From: Mycolicibacterium arabiense
Lineage (GTDB): Bacteria; Actinomycetota; Actinomycetes; Mycobacteriales; Mycobacteriaceae
Assembly (NCBI RefSeq): GCF_010731815.2
Contig: NZ_AP022593.1
Span: 1,426,001-1,490,000, forward strand
Direction: 5' to 3'
Length of the DNA stretch: 64,000 nucleotides
Shown one piece after another: positions 46,068 to 52,985 of the stretch (positions are counted from its first letter, which is position 1; each line of letters begins with the position of its first letter). The translations under genes were made by a program, and so were the position numbers. Under the pieces are notes generated by a model that worked only from the letters and a program-made list of their open reading frames with translations, was not told the DNA's origin and searched no databases.

Positions 46068-46164
46068 AAGGGGCCTCCAGATATATCCCTATGCCGGAGG
46101 GGGTCGCGTGGCAGGGCGTCGAGGGGCGACCCCCCGTGGTCCTGTTGGTGCTGGTGGGGGTGGG

Positions 46165-46452
46165 TCATCCGAGTGTCCCGCTGTTGCGACCGACTGTGCC
46201 GTCGGGTTGGTTGCCGCGGCGTTCGTTGCACTGTTTGTGTGCTGGCCTGAGCTGGTTGTCGCCGTGGTCGTGGCCGCCGTGGCTGGTGGGGGTGTGGTGG
46301 TCGACGACGAAGGACCAGGGGTCGGGCCATGGCACGGTGAGGTCGACGGGCGCGGCGCAGAAGCAGCATGGCTCACCGGCTCGGACGCGTTGGGCGACGC
46401 GTCGTCGCGCTTGGTCGCGTATCGCTTTAGTCGCGAACGGGATTGGGATCAC
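46165..46452 (-). CDS. HNH endonuclease
   Basis: A 95-aa nuclease. Zinc cysteines: PCCFCAAPV and HKQCNERRGN. The HNH core is VVDHHTPTSHGG then DNQLRPAHKQCN. GTG start. HNH genes next to terminases are common in HK97-like phages, where the nuclease works with the terminase in cos cleavage, which supports cos-type packaging here. Confidence 0.9.
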   Translation of the reverse strand: MIPIPFATKAIRDQARRRVAQRVRAGEPCCFCAAPVDLTVPWPDPWSFVVDHHTPTSHGGHDHGDNQLRPAHKQCNERRGNQPDGTVGRNSGTLG

Positions 46453-46492
46453 CCTGCCTTTCTTCGTTGGTAGGCGGCGCTGGGTGTGGGGG

Positions 46493-46750
46493 CTACCAAG
46501 TGCGGGTGGTGACGAAGGTGGTGCCGGCGGGTGGGTCGGCTTCGGCTACTGCCTCGGCCAGGTGGTGGGCGACGTGGGCCTGGGCGTCGCGGTGGGTGGC
46601 GTTGGCGATGAGCCCGCAGGTACAGCCCCATGCGCCGCGGCCGGGGACTGTGCCGTTGACGTGGCAGCGCTCGTCGAAGGCCGGGGCGTGCTCATGAAGC
46701 GCGGTGAGGATGCGCTGCTCGGTGACCGCGTCGTCGGGGGTGGTGTTCAC
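46493..46750 (-). CDS. Small Cys/His protein (unknown)
   Basis: 85 aa from GTG with GAGGA eight bases upstream. A Cys/His set (FDERCHVNG, WGCTCGLIANATHRDAQ, HVAHH) suggests a small zinc-binding fold. Composition is like minor actinophage proteins. Not assigned to a family. Confidence 0.6.
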   Translation of the reverse strand: MNTTPDDAVTEQRILTALHEHAPAFDERCHVNGTVPGRGAWGCTCGLIANATHRDAQAHVAHHLAEAVAEADPPAGTTFVTTRTW

Positions 46751-46835
46751 GTTGTGGGTCCTCGTCGTCAACTGGTGAGTGGTGGGGCCTGACGGCCGGC
46801 ACGCCAGGAAGGTGGCCCGCGCCGGCCGCCAGGGG

Positions 46836-47618
46836 CTACCAGGTGCGCGCAACGGCGTCGTCACGCCGAATCTTCTCGGCCTGTTCGGCGGCGAGCCGGT
46901 CAACCTCGAAGGTTGCCGTGCGCTCCCGGTACTCGACGAGGGTTGGCAGTTGCAGGGGAACACCGTGCTCCACCAGGATCTGGGGGCTGATTTCGGCGCC
47001 CGAGGTGCGGGCCGCCTCGGCCGCCAAGGCGAACTGTGCGGCCGGCGCTGCTGTGTAGACGAGGGCAAGGTGACCGGTTCGGGCGACGCGGGCGACCATC
47101 GCGAAAGCGTCGAAGCCCTGCACTGCCGCCATCCAGGCGCTGGTTGCGAGCTGCACGGCATGGGCGTGGTGCATCACTTCTCCGCCTTGGCGGATCACGT
47201 CGGCAGCGATCAAGTCCTGACCGGGGAACGCCTTAGTCGCGGCGACCAACGCCGCGGTGTGGGGTTCGAGAGCCTCGGCCCAATCTTCGAGGATGAGATC
47301 CGCGTAGTCGACAAGCAGGGCCCGAAGGTCGCTGTCCGCGCGGGCGCGCGCCGTCGACTCGATACCCGATGCCGCGATCTGCTGGCCCACGAGGTGGCGG
47401 AGGACCAGGGGGTCGGTGGTGTGGTCGCGGCCAGCGGAGATGGCGTCGAGGACGGCGTGGTGCAGCGCAACCGGCGTCGATCGGTAGATCGTGGCGACGA
47501 CGGCGGCGACCTCCTCGGCATGGGCAAGCGCGTCGAGATAGTCGGCCGGCAGTTCGACGTCGAGTTTCTTCGCGGATCGGGCGATCGTCAGCGCGGTAGA
47601 GGCGGCACTTATCTGCAT
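46836..47618 (-). CDS. Conserved-looking alpha-helical protein (unknown)
   Basis: A 260-aa, Ala-rich, almost wholly helical protein; AAGG-type ribosome site (AAGGA) eight bases before the ATG. N terminus: SAASTALTIARSAKKLDVEL. No enzymatic motif. In tailed phages proteins of this sort before the packaging genes may be scaffold or capsid-size modifiers; there is no capsid gene here, so a helper-capsid interacting role is only speculation. Confidence 0.65.
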   Translation of the reverse strand: MQISAASTALTIARSAKKLDVELPADYLDALAHAEEVAAVVATIYRSTPVALHHAVLDAISAGRDHTTDPLVLRHLVGQQIAASGIESTARARADSDLRALLVDYADLILEDWAEALEPHTAALVAATKAFPGQDLIAADVIRQGGEVMHHAHAVQLATSAWMAAVQGFDAFAMVARVARTGHLALVYTAAPAAQFALAAEAARTSGAEISPQILVEHGVPLQLPTLVEYRERTATFEVDRLAAEQAEKIRRDDAVARTW

Positions 47619-47633
47619 GTCTTGGTCCTTGTC

Positions 47634-47861
47634 TCAGTTGGTGGGTGGAGTGGTGCGGCCGATTGTGCGGCCGGCTTTCAGGCCCGCGAGCACGGCGTCG
47701 GCACCGTTGTCGGCGAACAGTTCTCGAGCCCAAGCACGTTCGGCGTCGGTGAATTCGGGGTCGGTGTCCGGCTCGTTGCGAGCGTCGGCGTCGGCGTCGG
47801 TGTCTTCGGGGTCGCTGAAGAGTCGCTTCGCGAACTTCTTTCCAGCGTCGTCGTTGGCCAT
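47634..47861 (-). CDS. Small acidic protein (unknown)
   Basis: 75 aa. A basic start (KKFAKRLFSD), an Asp/Glu-rich middle (DPEDTDADADARNEPDTDPE) and a C-terminal helix (AERAWARELFADNG). It lies 16 bp before the 260-aa gene and is probably co-transcribed. Highly charged, possibly disordered. Function unknown. Confidence 0.6.
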   Translation of the reverse strand: MANDDAGKKFAKRLFSDPEDTDADADARNEPDTDPEFTDAERAWARELFADNGADAVLAGLKAGRTIGRTTPPTN

Positions 47862-47873
47862 GAATGATCCGTT

Positions 47874-48170
47874 CTACTCGGGGAAGATCCAGCGTCCGCC
47901 GACAAGTTGTCCGCCGGCGGTCGCAGCTCTGTTTCTGACGGTCCTTGGCGTGCATTTCCATTCGGAGGCAAGCTGTTTGGTCGTCTTCCACCGTGCCAGA
48001 TCGACTGGTTCTGGCTTTCCCCATGCGGAAAGCTCCCTGTTCAGAACGTCGCGCAAATCGCGCAGAGAGGACGGGACGGGGACGCCGAATCGCTGGCGCC
48101 GAAGGATCTCCTCATGGGCCAGGCGGGCGGCTCGACCAATGTGTTCGCGGCTCAACCCGTGCCCGGTCAT
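47874..48170 (-). CDS. MerR-like/HTH_17 DNA-binding protein
   Basis: 98 aa. The C-terminal half has a winged helix-turn-helix of excisionase type: TTKQLASEWKCTPRTVRNRA followed by the wing GGQLVGGRWIFPE. The N-terminal half is a basic helix (IGRAARLAHEEILRRQRFG). ATG overlaps the whiB stop (ATGA). It may regulate the late (packaging) genes just downstream. Confidence 0.75.
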   Translation of the reverse strand: MTGHGLSREHIGRAARLAHEEILRRQRFGVPVPSSLRDLRDVLNRELSAWGKPEPVDLARWKTTKQLASEWKCTPRTVRNRAATAGGQLVGGRWIFPE

Positions 48171-48499
48171 AACGCCCCGGGCAAGCCGAGTGTGGCCGCT
48201 GTTGCGATCTTTGACGGCGCCCCGGCGGTTGTGAGCACCAGGCCCGCAACGACGCCTGTCGGTCGATGCGCCACCGGCAGGGCGTCGAGCCAAATTCTGC
48301 ACGGGCCGAGCGTCGGGCAGCGGCGGCAGAGCCGCAGGGCCTCACGGCGGGCGTCGTGGACTTCGGTCTTGCTGAGCCGGCCGGCCGCGTGCTGCCCGGC
48401 GTCAGTCCGATCGAAGAGATCCGATCGGCCACGGCACGCGGCGCCGTCGAGGTCGGGGATGGTTTCCAGCAGCGCGCTCATCGATTCCCAGTTGCTCAT
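48167..48499 (-). CDS. WhiB-family iron-sulfur regulator
   Basis: 110 aa. The four cluster cysteines are in the canonical order: first in DGAACRGR, then C-x2-C-x5-C in LRLCRRCPTLGPC. The following turn reads PTGVVAGL where host WhiBs have GVWGG, a departure seen in phage-borne members. WhiB proteins exist only in actinobacteria and their phages; phage WhiBs such as WhiBTM4 interfere with host WhiB2 and block superinfection. Overlaps both neighbours by ATGA. Confidence 0.92.
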   Translation of the reverse strand: MSNWESMSALLETIPDLDGAACRGRSDLFDRTDAGQHAAGRLSKTEVHDARREALRLCRRCPTLGPCRIWLDALPVAHRPTGVVAGLVLTTAGAPSKIATAATLGLPGAL

Positions 48500-48888
48500 C
48501 GCAGCCGCACTAGGTAGGCCCGAAGTTCTTGTGTGGCAGGGTCGGTCGTCACTTCGAAGAAACCGCTCGACCGGCCAAAGGCGTCGTCCCCCAGATTGGT
48601 CACCGACGAGTCCGGTTGCTCGGCGGCGGGGTCTGGATGCCAGACGTGGTGCGCGGTCCCGCTTCCTGCGGGGGCGATGTCGACTGTCGTTTCGACGAGG
48701 CGCCCATCGGAGTAATGCTCGTCGTCGAAGCGGCGTTCCCCGTCCCCGAGCTGCGCGGCCAGGTCGAGGATAAGGCGCTGCGCCTGGGTATCAAACTCAC
48801 TTGTGCCCGCTTTGAGCAGGGCGACGGCGTATTTCAGAGCGTCGTCGGCCCGAACGGGGGTCGCGTTGCTTCGATCTTGGTTCGGCAT
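48496..48888 (-). CDS. Hypothetical protein of the satellite early operon
   Basis: 130 aa with a helical N-terminal half (ALKYAVALLKAGTSEFDTQA) and a beta-rich C-terminal half (GRLVETTVDIAPAG, FFEVTTDPATQELRAYLVRL). Start overlaps the previous stop (TAATG) and its stop overlaps whiB. Family unknown. Confidence 0.65.
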   Translation of the reverse strand: MPNQDRSNATPVRADDALKYAVALLKAGTSEFDTQAQRLILDLAAQLGDGERRFDDEHYSDGRLVETTVDIAPAGSGTAHHVWHPDPAAEQPDSSVTNLGDDAFGRSSGFFEVTTDPATQELRAYLVRLR

Positions 48889-49109
48889 TAGGGCGACTCC
48901 TGGGCGTCAGTGGGTGGGTGGATCGGCTCGGTGAGGTCTCGAATGACGGGCGGTGTGGGCGGCACGCCATGGGTGCATCGCCGAGCCGGGTCGACCGGGG
49001 TGCCATCGGGTCCGTGTCGCCATCCGTTGGGATCGCATTGTCGGCACCGGCGGATCGCGGACGCGCGTTCCTCATGGGCGGCTTTCTCGATGGCGCGACG
49101 TCGGCTCAC
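48888..49109 (-). CDS. Small putative zinc-binding protein
   Basis: 73 aa; the motif CRQCDPNGW followed by ARRCTHG resembles the CRHCDPW...DCPHH end of the replication protein before it. Such C-x2-C-D-x-x-G-W modules are frequent in actinophage small proteins. GTG start overlapping the upstream stop (GTGA). Confidence 0.65.
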   Translation of the reverse strand: MSRRRAIEKAAHEERASAIRRCRQCDPNGWRHGPDGTPVDPARRCTHGVPPTPPVIRDLTEPIHPPTDAQESP

Positions 49110-49963
49110 GCGGATTGCCTCGTTCGGAAGTTCTCGTGGTGCGGGCAGTCAGTGAGGTCGTCGAGACGAGCCCACGGATCGCAGTGCCGGCATGAGTCGA
49201 TTGCGTCGCGGATCTGGCCGCGTCGTTCGGCCTCGCGTTCCTCGGCTGTCTGGGCGGATGCCTCGGCAGCTTCGCGGGCCTCCTTGCATCCGTAGCACCC
49301 CGGCGCGGTCTCGTCGTGAATGTGCTTGGCGCACCGGGGGTGATAGGTCGGTTTGCCGTTGGCTGGTAGCGAGGATGAGGGGGGCGGGACGGCGGCCTGG
49401 CGCGAGCCGGCCGCTTCTCCCCCTGTAGGAGTCCCTGTTGAAGTACCTGTAGGGGGTCGTTCGCGCAGGTCAGATGCCACAATCTCGGACGCTGGCGTCA
49501 GGGGTTTCGGACGCTGGCGTCCTGGGTTTCGGACGCTGGCGTCCTGGGTTTCTGCTAAACCCGTACCGCTAGCGTCGTGGGTTTCGGCAGTTATCCACAG
49601 GCCAGGATCGGCCAAACCCCCGACGGTACTGTCCGGGGTTTGGCGCGAAACCCCGGACGCTGGCGTCGGGGGTTTACGTAGATCGAAAGACCTTCGTGCG
49701 GTCACACCGCGACCACCGCCGGACCGTCCCGTCTCCGCTAGATAGCCAAGATTCACCAACCGTCCAAGGGCGTCAGTCAGCCGCCTGCGGGACAGGCCGC
49801 CAGGAAGCGCCGCTGAGAGCGCGTCAAGATCCACCGCCCACCCTGAGCCGTCGGAGCGGGTGTACGTGACGCCGATGACCACGGCGAGTCGAAGATCCTT
49901 ATCGGTCAGAGCAGCGTCGGAGTGAAGCGCCTTGAGCCACCCGAACTTGTCGAATCCGGTCAT
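49106..49963 (-). CDS. Replication-initiator-like HTH protein with internal repeats
   Basis: 285 aa. The N-terminal winged helix is typical of phage and prophage replication proteins: FGWLKALHSDAALTDKDLRL, then SAALPGGLSRRRLTDALGRL. A flexible middle (about residues 95-200) is encoded by the 22-bp DNA repeats, and a Cys/His C terminus (SCRHCDPW, DCPHHENF) may bind zinc. Layout (DNA-binding head, origin inside the gene, protein-binding tail) is that of lambda O-type initiators. ATG overlaps the stop of a 43-codon frame. Confidence 0.7.
   Translation of the reverse strand: MTGFDKFGWLKALHSDAALTDKDLRLAVVIGVTYTRSDGSGWAVDLDALSAALPGGLSRRRLTDALGRLVNLGYLAETGRSGGGRGVTARRSFDLRKPPTPASGVSRQTPDSTVGGLADPGLWITAETHDASGTGLAETQDASVRNPGRQRPKPLTPASEIVASDLRERPPTGTSTGTPTGGEAAGSRQAAVPPPSSSLPANGKPTYHPRCAKHIHDETAPGCYGCKEAREAAEASAQTAEEREAERRGQIRDAIDSCRHCDPWARLDDLTDCPHHENFRTRQSA
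49486..49667. other. Candidate replication origin: 22-bp iterons and DnaA box inside the replication gene
   Basis: CGGACGCTGGCGTC begins at 49,486, 49,508, 49,530 (exact 22-bp period) and again at 49,654; a degenerate CCGCTAGCGTC ends at 49,576. Each contains the small palindrome GACGC-TG-GCGTC and most are followed by GGGTTT. Between the last two lies TTATCCACA (49,591-49,599), a perfect DnaA box. Confidence 0.65.
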
Positions 49964-50091
49964 CGCTCACCTGCCCACGGACCGGACACATGATTGCCCC
50001 GATCGTCGGCGCTACTCCGCGGGAACGGTTCTCCGGACCGCGACTGACGGAGGAACGGCGCAGGGCTATATGTGGGGGCTGTCGTAGCCAT
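49960..50091 (-). CDS. Possible 43-aa leader peptide/small protein before the replication gene
   Basis: ATTAPTYSPAPFLRQSRSGE then a polar tail, ending in ATGA overlap with the replication gene start. Pro/Ser-rich. It could serve translational coupling alone. No ribosome site is clear, so it is a weak call. Confidence 0.35.
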   Translation of the reverse strand: MATTAPTYSPAPFLRQSRSGEPFPRSSADDRGNHVSGPWAGER

Positions 50092-50360
50092 TAGGGGATC
50101 ACTCCGCAGCGTTGATGGGTACCCCGAAGGGACCCCGCTGCCGGGATGGGCTGGGCCTGCCTGGACGTCCGGGCTTACTGTCCGCGATGCGGATGGCCGG
50201 ACGCCACTCCCTGGCTTCCCACCGCAAGCGCCAAGGGGCGCCGCGGGTGATTCGTTTCTACCACCGACTGCCGACAGCGGGTGATGCCACGCGGTTCGAC
50301 ACCGGACGATCACGACCGTCGTGACAACGACCATCGCGACGATCGACCGAGCCCGTTCGC
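50092..50360. other. Intergenic region of the element (269 bp)
   Basis: No convincing gene in either strand. It holds an inverted repeat GGGTACCCC-gaa-GGGACCCC near 50,120 and Asp-like GACGA/TCGTC clusters around 50,310-50,350. It is the only sizeable gap between the integrase-Xis unit and the replication unit, so an early promoter and operator probably lie here. Confidence 0.4.
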
Positions 50361-50576
50361 TCACTGGCCCGGAAGGGGTACGTCCTCGGCGACGCACTCA
50401 ATGATGGCGCGATATCTGCGCTGGCCGCGGCCGAGGCGATCGGTCACGACGATGGAGAGGACATCGCCTTCTGCGCTCACGGAGGCGCGAGAGTCCCAGC
50501 CGTCGGTCTGCTCAATGGGAAACGCTTCGCTCGCTCCCGCGAGGCGTGCCGCGATCTGGTGCGCTTCGGTGGTCAT
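50361..50576 (-). CDS. Small hypothetical protein (71 aa)
   Basis: TTEAHQIAARLAGASEAFPI followed by a beta-rich end (DVLSIVVTDRLGRGQRRYRA). Start overlaps the stop of the 48-aa gene (ATGA). Third in a chain of four coupled small genes behind the integrase. Function unknown. Confidence 0.6.
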   Translation of the reverse strand: MTTEAHQIAARLAGASEAFPIEQTDGWDSRASVSAEGDVLSIVVTDRLGRGQRRYRAIIECVAEDVPLPGQ

Positions 50577-50719
50577 GAGGCCGCGCCGCCGCTTCGAAGG
50601 ATCGCGGCGATTCGATCGCGGACCGCGTCGGTAAGCGGTGGCGCCTTTGCGACCACTTCGCGTACCGCGTCGGAGTACTCGGGCGGCACAGGGCACGGTG
50701 ATGACGTGGGCGCGGTCAT
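50573..50719 (-). CDS. Very small coupled gene (48 aa)
   Basis: Starts ATG and reads TAPTSSPCPVPPEYSDAV, REVVAKAPPLTDAVRDRIAA, ILRSGGAAS. Both ends overlap neighbours by ATGA: the Xis stop at its start and the 71-aa gene start at its end, which is strong support for translation. The helix PPLTDAVRDRIAAIL is a type often seen in mycobacterial prophage small proteins. Role unknown. Confidence 0.65.
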   Translation of the reverse strand: MTAPTSSPCPVPPEYSDAVREVVAKAPPLTDAVRDRIAAILRSGGAAS

Positions 50720-50931
50720 GGCGTAGCCGTGGGGACGATCAGCGCTTCGACGTCCGCGAGGTCGATCAGTAGGCGCCTAGGGCCGACGCGGTAGGCGGGT
50801 AGCCGGCCCTCAGCGATCCATCGGCGGACGGTGTTCGGGTGTACACGGAAGAACTTGGCAGCAGCGCTGGGAGTTACCCCGCGTTCTAGCGTGGGCGCCA
50901 GTTCGGATTGCGGCGACGCGGTGTCGTCCAT
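50716..50931 (-). CDS. Excisionase-like HTH protein (Xis)
   Basis: 71 aa. Winged helix of the MerR/Xis type: LERGVTPSAAAKFFRVHPNT, VRRWIAEGRLPAYRVGPRRL. By analogy to phiRv1 (Rv1584c) it would be the recombination directionality factor that turns the serine integrase to excision. Start ATG (MDDTASPQSE). The 165 bp before it shows no gene and may hold its promoter. Confidence 0.8.
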   Translation of the reverse strand: MDDTASPQSELAPTLERGVTPSAAAKFFRVHPNTVRRWIAEGRLPAYRVGPRRLLIDLADVEALIVPTATP

Positions 50932-51096
50932 TGCAGAGGCTCTCTCGGAAGTAGGTGGGCGTGAGTCATCACGCCTCTCGTTCCGAGGCCCAGCCGGGTG
51001 ATCGCCATCCGGTTCTGCTGCAACACACGTTAACACCACGTCGCACCGGAGCGCACGCAACTCACACGGGGCGGGCGTCAGCGCTTCGCCCACAAC

Positions 51097-51519
51097 CTAC
51101 CGGTGGTTGCCGTTCATTCCGGCGAGCGATATACCCGAAATACCCTGTGCAACAATGCCATTGAGGCGGTCTCGGAGTTTAGCTTCGCCGTGCCACGGCG
51201 CTTTGAGGCCGCACTCTCGGCAGCGCAGCTCGTACCGCCGGCCCACCGGTGTCGAACGCTCTAGCGCCTCGGCCTGCCGACCCAAGTCCAGCCCCCACAG
51301 GGGGATTACCGACCCGTCGGCGGCCAGGTGTTGCTCAGACTTGCGATGCGCAGCCATCGGAAACCACTGCCACACTGCGGCGTCATCGCGGGTGAACTCG
51401 CCCAGCACCACGACGTCGTCCGGAAGATGGTCTGCGGCATCCGGGTCCACCACCAACGGCCCGAACGGCGTGCTGTGCGATTCCGCGTCGCAGTACACGA
51501 CCAACACCACGTCGGTCAT
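51097..51519 (-). CDS. Hypothetical protein next to integrase
   Basis: 140 aa. Beta-rich N-terminal half (TDVVLVVYCDAESHSTPFGP), acidic middle, and a possible zinc ribbon end (ELRCRECGLKAPWHGEAKL). The ATG overlaps the integrase stop (ATGA). Same position as the hypothetical between integrase and Xis in phiRv1. Function unknown. Confidence 0.7.
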   Translation of the reverse strand: MTDVVLVVYCDAESHSTPFGPLVVDPDAADHLPDDVVVLGEFTRDDAAVWQWFPMAAHRKSEQHLAADGSVIPLWGLDLGRQAEALERSTPVGRRYELRCRECGLKAPWHGEAKLRDRLNGIVAQGISGISLAGMNGNHR

Positions 51520-52943
51520 GCGCAGATATTCCCGTCGCGGTCCGCCGCCGCGTCGTTCCAGCGAATCTCGACGGTTTCGGGCCGGAAGGTTCGCGTCCCG
51601 CGGCCCGGAAGGTGAAGCACTGGTGTCATCAGCGCCGCGATGATCCCGCGGCGCTGAGCCGTCGACAGGGTCGCCCAGACCGTCTCGACGTCGTCGGCCG
51701 CCACGATCGCGAGGGGCGACGTCGAACCGGCCGCGGCGATCCGCGCCTGGACGTCGCCAAGTCGCGCCGTCACGCGGTCATTCATCGTGCGCCAGCGGAT
51801 CCGGTCGATGAGCCCGTCGGTGCGGTCCTGATCGATGCCGTCGAGTTCGTGCCGAAGGTCGTCGGCCTCGGCCATCAGCGCCGCGGCATCGGGCAGCTCG
51901 GCAGTCCACAGCTTGCCGGCGTCCGGTCGTGTCAGGCGCGCAATCACCACCTCGGAGACGTACTGGTCCACCGGCTCGGACTTGCGCGCCACGTGGGCGC
52001 CTCCGCTGCACCGGTACGTCGGCACGCCGGCGTGCGCTCCACCGCCGCGATGCACGGTCTGCTCGCACACTCCGCAGATCGCCAGCCCCGTCAGCAGCCC
52101 CTTACCGCCGTAGGCCGGCTTGTAGCGCCCCGGGTCGCACAGCACGCGAACCGCGGCGCGCCACGTCGACTCGTCCACGATTGCCGGCCACTCCGCAGCG
52201 CCAGTGATGCCCAGCTCGGGGTTCTTTCTGATCGACGCCCGGTCTTCAGCGGCACGATGGCGCCGAAGACCCGCATACCGTGGATTGGTCAGCACGTCCT
52301 TCACGGCGTGGCGACGCCACTCGGTCCCCTGCGTCGTGATCGAGCCGGTCGCGGCCCACCGACGGGCCACCTCGCTGATGTTCTCGCCCGCCAGCACATC
52401 GGCGTAACCCTGCTTGACGAGAACCGCTTCGCCTTCGCGCACGGTGACTCCGTCGGCCTCGTACCCGAACGCCCGCCGGCCACCGACCCACCGTCCCTGC
52501 TTTGCGGCCTGAAGCACCGCGGACCGCTGGCGCGCGCTCTTTCGTTCGACTTCACCCTGCGCCACCGACGAGAGAATGCGAGCCACTAGACGCCCGCCGT
52601 CGCTTGACGTGTCCACGCCATCGGCTGCGGTCACGATCGCGGCACCGGCCTTCTGGCAGCGTTCGAGCACGGACTCAAGCTCGGCGAGCCGCCGCAGCAG
52701 CCGGTCTATGTGACGGGCCGCGATGACGTCGAACTCCCCCGCGTCAACTCGGCTCATCATCTCCGCGAACGCCGGCCGGGGCTTGCGACTGAGAGCCGAC
52801 ACGTCATTGTCGACAAACTCCGCTGCGACCGTCCAGCCTTGCGCCGCAACAAGTTTCATCGTGTCTTCGCGTTGGCGGTCGATGCCGTAGCCGGTGCCGT
52901 CACGGTCCTGTGACTGGCGGAGATAGATGGCGACTCGCTTCAT
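51516..52943 (-). CDS. int: Large serine recombinase (integrase)
   Basis: 475 aa from MKRVAIYLRQSQD. The catalytic serine is in YLRQSQDRDG; resolvase domain to about residue 150 with ARHIDRLLRR and LVARILSSVAQGEVERKSAR. Recombinase domain: RAFGYEADGVTVREGEA, then VLTNPRYAGLRRHR. Zinc ribbon: CGVCEQTVHRGGG...TYRCSGG. Coiled-coil motif around residue 370-400. No ribosome site precedes the ATG. TAGCAT lies seven bases upstream, a good leaderless -10. The frame is open through the att site into yifB, so a 962-residue YifB-integrase fusion can also be made. Confidence 0.94.
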   Translation of the reverse strand: MKRVAIYLRQSQDRDGTGYGIDRQREDTMKLVAAQGWTVAAEFVDNDVSALSRKPRPAFAEMMSRVDAGEFDVIAARHIDRLLRRLAELESVLERCQKAGAAIVTAADGVDTSSDGGRLVARILSSVAQGEVERKSARQRSAVLQAAKQGRWVGGRRAFGYEADGVTVREGEAVLVKQGYADVLAGENISEVARRWAATGSITTQGTEWRRHAVKDVLTNPRYAGLRRHRAAEDRASIRKNPELGITGAAEWPAIVDESTWRAAVRVLCDPGRYKPAYGGKGLLTGLAICGVCEQTVHRGGGAHAGVPTYRCSGGAHVARKSEPVDQYVSEVVIARLTRPDAGKLWTAELPDAAALMAEADDLRHELDGIDQDRTDGLIDRIRWRTMNDRVTARLGDVQARIAAAGSTSPLAIVAADDVETVWATLSTAQRRGIIAALMTPVLHLPGRGTRTFRPETVEIRWNDAAADRDGNICA

Positions 52944-52980
52944 GGGATCGATGCTAGGCGACATCTGCCAATTTGGTACG

Positions 52981-52985
52981 CACGC
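52981..52985 (-). other. attL core of the satellite
   Basis: Minus-strand context AGGGTCGCGTGCGTACC. Host yifB sequence is to the left in gene sense, element DNA to the right. Confidence 0.75.

Larger units (their letters stand above)
42601..52985. mobile_element. Integrated phage-satellite-like element in yifB (about 10.4 kb)
   Basis: Bounded by GCGTG cores shared by the two ends of the split yifB. All but one of about 20 genes read on the minus strand, from the integrase at the yifB side to membrane proteins at the dprA side. Order: integrase, hypothetical, Xis, small coupled genes, replication protein with internal repeats, WhiB, HTH, unknowns, HNH, TerS, TerL, membrane proteins. No portal, protease, capsid, tail or lysis genes were found. 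The first half parallels phiRv1 of M. tuberculosis (serine integrase, hypothetical, Xis, replication). The second half differs by carrying terminases. Interpreted as a satellite that needs a helper for particles. Confidence 0.88.

Noticed and set aside
45433..46473. 346-codon plus-strand frame opposite the terminase genes
   Set aside because: No ribosome site, shadow-type composition (runs of Gly, Val and Ala), and the opposite strand has clear TerL, TerS and HNH motifs.
49486..49667. CRISPR array
   Set aside because: Repeats are 22 bp apart with almost no spacer, lie in a coding sequence and have no cas genes nearby; iterons explain them better.
49960..50397. 145-aa gene before the replication protein
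   Set aside because: The upstream two thirds is low-quality sequence; only the last 43 codons with their ATGA overlap are retained as a weak call.
42601..52985. Complete prophage
   Set aside because: No portal, capsid, protease, tail, tape-measure or lysin gene can be found in any frame; 10.4 kb is too small.
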